Below, piece by piece: positions 58,240-64,000 of a DNA stretch of 64,000 nt (positions are counted from its first letter, which is position 1; each line of letters opens with the position of its first letter). Origin of the DNA: Elymus sibiricus (taxonomy: Eukaryota > Streptophyta > Magnoliopsida > Poales > Poaceae). The translations under genes were made by a program, and so were the position numbers. The stretch spans positions 304,420,509 through 304,484,508 of the forward strand of contig CM077671.1 of NCBI GenBank assembly GCA_039707655.1, in the 5' to 3' direction. Under the pieces are notes generated by a model that worked only from the letters and a program-made list of their open reading frames with translations, was not told where the DNA came from and ran no database searches.

Positions 58240-58606
58240 TTAATGCAATGCTTTGTGTGACTTTGGTGCTAGTGTTTCAACTATACCTAAATCTCTTTGT
58301 GATGTGCTAGGTCTCACCGATATTCAAGATTGTTCCTTAAACTTGCATCTTGCAGATTCTACCATCAAGAAACCTTTGGGTAGAATAAATGATTTGATTA
58401 TCCTTGATAATAGGAATTATGTGCCTATAGATTTCATTGTGCTTGATATTGAATGCAATCCTACTTGTCCAATTATACTTCGAAGACCTTTCTTACGAAC
58501 TATAGGTGCAATTATTGATATGAAAGAGGAAAACATAAGATTCCAATTCCCATTAAAGAAGGGGATGGAACACTTCCCTAGTAATATAATTAAACCACCT
58601 TAAGAA
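58240..58606 (+). CDS. Aspartic protease of element D (last coding part)
   Basis: This encodes the retrotransposon aspartic protease that cuts the polyprotein. The active site reads CDFGASVSTIP at about 58253-58290, where F replaces the S of DSGA, as Athila proteases often vary there. Then come LGLTDIQDCSLNLHLADST, LDNRNYVPIDFIVLD, and CPIILRRPFLRT as the flap-distal motif (ILGRPFL with R for G). The reading ends at a TAA near 58604. No ATG begins it; it is the tail of a gag-protease frame. RT should follow directly but does not; non-coding 3' sequence starts within 100 bp. The element therefore encodes no RT or integrase. Confidence 0.75.
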
Positions 58607-61495
58607 TATATCATGAGAGCTACTTATGGATTGAGTGCCAAGGATGAAAACACTTGATCATGTGCATTATGCCTAGCTAGGGGCGTAAAACAATAACGCT
58701 AGTTGGAAGGCAACCCAATAGTTATCTTATTTTTTGTTTTACTTTATGTTTTGGTTTGATAAAACTATTTTTGATACTCCAATTATTATGTTTTTGTGTT
58801 TTAATTAGTGTTTGTGCCAAGTAAAGCCTTTGGGATGACTTGCATGATAAGTAAAATTGATACGGTCCAAAAACAGAAATTTTAGCGTCAAGTGCAAAAT
58901 TTCTCTGATTTTACTGGAACGTAATTTTGATCTGAATTTTTTACACACTATTTCTGTACAAATTACACAGGTTTTCCTAATTTTTTGGAATTTTTGGAGT
59001 TAAAATAGTATAGTTTCTTTACAGATCATTATAGACTGTTCTGTTTTAGACAGATTCTTGTTTTGCTTGTATAGTTTGCTTGTTTTGATGATGCTATGGA
59101 TTATATCGGGGGGTATAAGTCATGGAGAAGTTATAATACAGTACCTTATGAAATAATAAAATATGAATAAATTTCTAACAGTACCTAAAGAATTTGATAT
59201 GTTTATTATACTAACGGATCTCGGGAAGATTTCTGTTGAGTTTTGTGTGCTGAAGTTTTCAAGTTTTGGGTGTTATCACGATGGATGAAGGAATAAGGAG
59301 AGGCAGAGAGCCTAAGCTTAGGGATGCCCAAGGCACCCCAAGTTAAAATCTAGGAAGACTCAAGCGTCTAAGCTTGGGGATGCCCAGGAAGGCATCCCCT
59401 CTTTCGTCTCAATTCATCGGTATGTCACTTGGAGCTATATTTTTATTCATCACATGATATGAGTTTTGCTTGCAGCGTCGTTTGCTTTTCTTTGCTATTG
59501 TTTTAGTTTGCCACAATCATTGTTTTCTGGACACACCTATTTGAGAGAGACACATGTTCACCATGTTTTGTTAGAATACTCTATGTGCTTCTCTTATATC
59601 TTTTGAGCTTAGAAGTTGCTCTAGTACTTCACTTGTATCTTTTAGAGCACGGTGGCATATAGATTTATCGAAATGATTGCACTCTCGTTCTTCACTTATA
59701 TTTGCTTGAGAGTTAATAAATAGTGATGGTAATTTGCATGGGTTATAAGACTAGTCCAAAAATAATAGGTTTTCAATGAGTGCATAATCAAAACCACATG
59801 TAGCACATAAAACAGAAATTGTGGGTTAATGATATTGATGTGGTAATATGAAAGGGCGTGAGTGCATGGTTGTTGGTTAGTATAAATATCGATAGTTAAA
59901 GGATGTTAATTTGTTCTTCATATAAATATTAGTTATGGCATGGTGATGATGTGTGAACATTCTTATTCCACGTTTAGGTCAGGGGCGCGCGATGGTTACC
60001 TCCTCCCTAGGGGCATGCAAGTAGTACTTTGCCTCGAGAGAGCTTATAAAACTTTGTAATAAGTATGTGAGTTCTTTATGACTAATGTGAATCCATGGAT
60101 GTACGCACTCTCACATCCTCATATTTTGCTAGCCTCTTCGGTACCGTGCATTGCCCATTCTCACCTCGAGGATCGATACAAACTTCGCCGGTGCATCCAA
60201 ACCCTGCGGCATGATAAGCTCTGTTGCACATAAGCCTCATTATAGCTTCCTCAAAACAGTGACCATACCTACCTATCATGTCATTTCCATAGCCATTCCG
60301 AGATATATTGCCATGCAACTTCCACCGTCACATCATATGACTATTAGACTCATTGTCATATTGCTTTGCATGATCATGTAGCTGATATAGCATTTGTGGC
60401 AAAGCCACCGTTCATCATTATCATACATGTTACGCTAGATCATTGCACATCCTGGTACACTGCCAGAGGCTTTCATATAGAGTCATATTGTTTAGTAGTT
60501 TTTCATATCGAGTTGTAAGTAAATAGAAGTGTGATGCTATTCATTATTTAGGGCACTGTCTCAGTGAGGAAAGGATGATGGAGACAATGATTCCCCCACA
60601 AGTTGGGATGAGACTCCGGGCGAAAAAGAAAAGAAAAAAAGAGATAAAAAAGGAAAAAAAAGAGAAAGAAGAAAAATAGAAAGAAAAAGAAAAAAAGAGA
60701 AAAAAAAGAAAAAAAAATAAATGAGAGAAAAGTGAGAAGGGACAATGCTACTACCTCTTTTTCCACCCTTGTGCCTCAAAGTGGAACCATGTTTTTCATA
60801 TAGAGAGTCTCTTGTCTTGTCACTTCCATACGCTAGTGAGAATTTTTCGTTATAGAACTTGGCTTGTATATTCCGATGAAGGGCATCCTCAAATGCCGGA
60901 GGTCTTCATGAGCAAGCAAATTGGATGCACACCCACTTATCTTCAGCGAGCTTTCATACACTTATAGCTCTAGTGCATCTGTTGCATGGCAATCCCTACT
61001 CCTTGCATTGATATCTATTGATGGGCATCTCCATAGCCCGTTGATACGCCGAGTTGATGCGAGACTTTATTCTCCACTTTTACCCCTTCGATACCTACCA
61101 CCATATTCTATGCCACCTATATGCTATATCCATGGTTCACGCTCACGTATTGAGTGAATAATAAAAAGCTGAAGCGCGTCGAAAAGTACGATCCAATTGC
61201 CTGGCTTAACACCATGGTGCTTGACAATTGTATTTATGTGGTGAAGACGGAGCCATGCCATGCTAATATGATAAAATGAATGGGGGCTAAACATTCTTTA
61301 GGGATCGTATATTTTGAACATTGATGATTGTCTTACTTATGTTTATGGATATTACTATGTTAATGTGTGTTAGTTCATCATTTCTCAATGATCACACCTG
61401 CAATAGATTACATGATTTGGTAGCATGTCACATAACAAATTCTGTTTTTATCATTTACCTACTCGAGGACGAGCAAGAATTAAGCTCGAGGATGC
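58607..61495 (+). other. 3' untranslated internal region of element D
   Basis: Non-coding. It contains the GGCAACCCAATAG block (58705-58725), a stretch homologous in reverse to E at 33720-34000, two polypurine-like hairpins (59311-59400), a homopurine tract (60600-60740), and blocks mirrored in A (59990-60500 and 60840-61495). The true polypurine tract AGCTCGAGGATGC ends at 61495. Confidence 0.75.
60600..60740 (+). repeat. Homopurine (A/G) tract in element D
   Basis: About 120 bases, nearly all purine from 60622 onward, with only a few interruptions. The same tract occurs as pyrimidine in A at 27727-27815. Confidence 0.85.
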
Positions 61496-62056
61496 TGATA
61501 CGTCTCCAACATATCTCTAATTTTTGACAGTTCCATGCTACAATATTATCTTTCTAGGATACTTTTTGGGCATTTATTTGCCAATTAATATTATTTTTTA
61601 GCACTAACCTAGTAACCTAGTGCCAAGTGCCAGTTGTTGTTTTCTGCATGTTTTTGGCTATTCAGGTTTATAGTACCAATCGAAGTCCAATTTCCATGAA
61701 ACGTTTTGATGATATTTTCTGGACCAAAAGAAGACCTGGAAGCTTCGGGTGGAGGCCGGGGGCCGCACGAGGGCCCCACAAGCCAACAGGGCGTGCCCAG
61801 GGTGTGGTCGCGCCCTGTTAGCTTGTGGCCGCCCCCCCCCTCATCTCCCGACGCCCCTCTCTGGCCTATAAATTCACATATATTCTGAAAACCCTAGGGG
61901 AGCTCCCAAAACAATTTTTCCGCCGTCGCATGTCTCTGTTCCGCCATGTGCCCATCTGGAGCCCTGTTTCGGTGCCCTGCCGGAGAGGGTATCATTCACG
62001 GAGGGCCTCTTAGTCAACCTTGCTGCTCCCATGATGATGTGTGAGTAGTCTACCTT

Positions 62057-62068
62057 ATCTCTGATACC
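62057..62068 (-). promoter_or_regulatory. Primer-site-like sequence next to LTR H
   Basis: In minus sense TGGTATCAGAGA directly follows the H LTR end (CTTAACA). It resembles an initiator tRNA-Met primer site, which suggests H is read on the minus strand and its internal part was lost. Confidence 0.5.
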
Positions 62069-63592
62069 ATGTTAAGCTTCATGCTGAAAGCATATTTGCT
62101 CCCTTGGTGGTTTTGATAATTAATAACAACATATAAGTCATTGAAATAATGTTTCCACTAAGCATATTTTAGGAAAAGTTCAATGATAGGGATGGCAAAA
62201 GGATTGTGGAAATACCCCAAGATGCAAGGAAATGGATTGGCAAAGCTTCAAGCACGAGGACTCTACATTTTACTTTGTGAGAAATCACTTTGAGTCCATA
62301 GGAAAGCCAATACTATTAAAAGGGGGTAAGGTACTGTTGGTGAGAAAGATGCTCCACGTGCACAAGAGATAGTCACCAAAAACACCCACAAGCTCTTCCA
62401 CAAAAGTCTGTCCAAAAGTCATATATCCAAAATTGGTGCAACCAGCACTTTCCACTCGGTGCCACCGATTCCCAAACTCAGACAGACCCGTGCCAAACCC
62501 TAGCACATCGGTGCAACCGATTCCACTTCGGTGCCACCGAGTTTAGGTTGCCAACTTTCTGTTACCTCGATTCACAAAATCGGTACCACCGAGTTTGTTG
62601 GATCAGCATCACCGAGTTGCGCAATCTGATCGTTGGTCACCTAATCGGTACCACCGAGAATTATATATCGGTCTCACCGAGATTCAAAAGTTGTCACCTT
62701 TTGGTCACTTCGGTACCACCGAGATTCACACATCGGTGTCACCGAGTTGGTCACTTTAGGTGTAACGGTTGGATTTTTGGGGATGCCTATATATACCTCT
62801 TCACCACCACCCACTCGGAAGAGAAGCACTCAGAACTATTCCATACTTGCCCCATCATATTTTCTGAGAGAGATCCACCTACTCATGTGTTGAGATCAAG
62901 CTATTCCACTCCATCCATATGAATCTTGATCTCTAGCCTCCCCAAGTTGCTTTCCACCAAATCAATCTCTTCCACCATAGCCAAATCAATGAGAGAGTGA
63001 TTGTGTGTTGAGGAGTCTATCATCTTGAAGCACAAGAGCAAGGAGTTCATCGACATTACTGAGCCTATTACCTTTTGGAGGGTGGTGCCTCCTAGATTGG
63101 TTAGGTGTCGCTTGGGAGCCTCCTACTTCGTGTTGTGGAGTTGAAGCAAGAAGTTTGTACGGGCAAGGAGATCGCCTACTTCGTGAAGATCTACCCATAG
63201 TGAAGCTAGTCCTTCGTGGACGGAAGCTGTTATGGAATAGTCAAGGTTGCTACTTCGTGGACCCTTATGGGTGGAGCCCTCCGTGGACTCTCGCGACCGT
63301 TACCCTCCGTGGGTTGAAGACTCGATAGACGTGGACGTACGATAGCACCACCTATCGGAACCATGGGAAAATCTTCATGTCTACAAATTGCGTTTGATCT
63401 TCCTTCCTACCCTCACCTATACATGCTTGTAGTTACTTTCCGCTGCTATACTCTTAGACATGCATGTGTTGGGTGTGCTTGACTTGCTATCAATGCTAAA
63501 ATCTGCCAACACTTAAAATTGGGAAAAGGTAGAATTTTTATTTGGTCAAGTAGTCTAATCACCCCCCCTCTAGACATACTTTCGGTCCTACA
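62069..63592 (-). mobile_element. LTR H, an LTR with TCGGTnnCACCGA repeats, inserted in the D 3' LTR
   Basis: In plus orientation it runs TGTTAAGCTTCATGC to CTTTCGGTCCTACA, with TG/CA ends on both strands. A TATA-like CCTATATATACC at 62789-62800 is nearly palindromic and does not settle the strand; the flanking primer-like sequence favours minus. No clear target duplication was found. The 60 bp after it (63593-63651) belong to neither H nor D and may be a scrap of another LTR. Confidence 0.6.
62455..62745. repeat. Cluster of short palindromes TCGGTnnCACCGA in LTR H
   Basis: Nine copies or near-copies within 290 bp, at about 62457, 62508, 62530, 62580, 62604, 62645, 62668, 62708 and 62731. 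The two middle bases vary (GC, AC, CT, GT). They lie just upstream of the TATA-like element in plus sense. Confidence 0.85.
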
Positions 63593-64000
63593 CATGCACT
63601 AGCCAACGCGACCAAAAGTCTGAACTAATGGAAAGGGATAGTACAATCCACATATACTGTAACTCATAGCTAGTATCTAGATGGTTCTTTCTCTCTATGT
63701 TCTTCAATACAAAGTTCATCGCGTCTTCGCAATGATCTTTTCGATGTAATCACTTTGTGCGGTGCATTTGTTGGGATCCAATGAATTCTGGGTTGATGTT
63801 CAGATTATTCATGAAAAATATTTGAGTCTTCTCTGAATTATATGATTCTTATTTGCATGATTAATATAGCTTCGTAAATCTCTCCAATCTATTGATTTCA
63901 TTTGGCCAACTAGATTGATCTATCTTTAGTGAGAGGGGTGCATTGTAGTGGGTTCAATATTGTAGTGCTCTATATCCTAGTGGCAGAAAGGGACAAGACA

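Larger units (their letters stand above)
28846..64000 (+). mobile_element. Element D: Athila-type gag-protease element, non-autonomous, interrupted three times
   Basis: The 5' LTR is 28846-29476 plus 45879-46711, internal DNA 46712-61495, and the 3' LTR from 61496 past the window. Insertions are E in the 5' LTR, G in gag and H in the 3' LTR. Gag and protease are present, but after protease the sequence passes straight to a 3' non-coding region, so RT, RNase H and integrase are missing. Left target bases are agcaa. Confidence 0.82.
61496..64000 (+). repeat. 3' LTR of element D, right end outside the window, split by H
   Basis: It starts TGATACGTCTCCAACATATC after the polypurine tract. Palindrome at 61778-61820, TATA (CCTATAAATTC) near 61863. 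LTR H interrupts it between about 62066 and 63652, after which the sequence matches the 5' LTR of D to the window edge. Confidence 0.82.

Noticed and set aside
62548..62922. Plus-strand 124-codon frame in LTR H
   Set aside because: It lies over the palindrome cluster and TATA box, begins at no conserved start, and shows no domain.
1..64000. tRNA or rRNA genes
   Set aside because: The only tRNA-like matches are 12-18-base primer-binding sites; no cloverleaf or rRNA sequence was seen.

Overview
This window looks like a Triticeae (wheat, Aegilops, barley or rye type) chromosome segment. It holds the 5' end of one host gene and about 60 kb of nested transposable elements. The assignment rests on the element types (Athila-type LTRs starting TGATACGTCTCC, Tat-lineage gypsy elements, a CACTA-like end rich in GGCCCAT motifs) and on the depth of nesting. 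Species and family names are inferred from memory, not from a search.

Region 1 (1-2469) holds a partial minus-strand class II homeodomain-leucine zipper (HD-Zip II) gene. Its first exon is 118-352, followed by a consensus splice donor; intron 1 runs off the left edge. Upstream are a leader with a 23-base G tract, a TATA box near 715, and sequence with short microsatellites. Region 2 (2470-8677) is old debris: an L1-type LINE tail, a reversed copia integrase fragment, and a badly decayed Tat-lineage gypsy element (LTR, protease, RT, two RNase H domains, start of integrase).

Region 3 (8678-15268) is a CACTA-like DNA transposon end that cuts the Tat integrase. It carries an LTR with TGTCGG/CCGACA ends (9552-14926) that itself contains other LTRs, including two solo Athila-type LTRs. 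Region 4 (15269-28845) is a minus-strand Athila-type element, A, split by a complete plus-strand Sabrina-like Athila element (17266-27437). The Sabrina-like element has paired LTRs, a tRNA-Asp-type primer site, gag, protease, RT, RNase H, integrase and a small third ORF. It is the only element here with a nearly full pol.

Region 5 (28846 to the right edge) is a plus-strand Athila-type element, D, with gag and protease but no RT or integrase. Its 5' LTR is split by minus-strand element E (29477-45873), whose own 5' LTR is split by element F (35989-45729, LTRs of 3.0 and 3.9 kb, a gag with about six zinc knuckles, no pol). Its gag is split by minus-strand element G (47807-57465), which is mostly tandem arrays (92, 70 and about 266 bp units). 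Its 3' LTR is split by another LTR, H (62069-63592). Target-site duplications support the joins: agtct for E, ggtaa for F, agacc for G, and g/tatgc for the Sabrina-like element. The nesting order Tat, CACTA, A, D, E, F is six levels deep.

Functionally, A (as far as visible), D, E, F and G lack the enzymes to move themselves, so they are probably mobilised in trans. The strongest shared signal is a GC-rich imperfect palindrome built around GGCGCGCC. It sits about 40-80 bp upstream of a TATA box in every Athila-type LTR here, and again in front of the third ORF of the Sabrina-like element.
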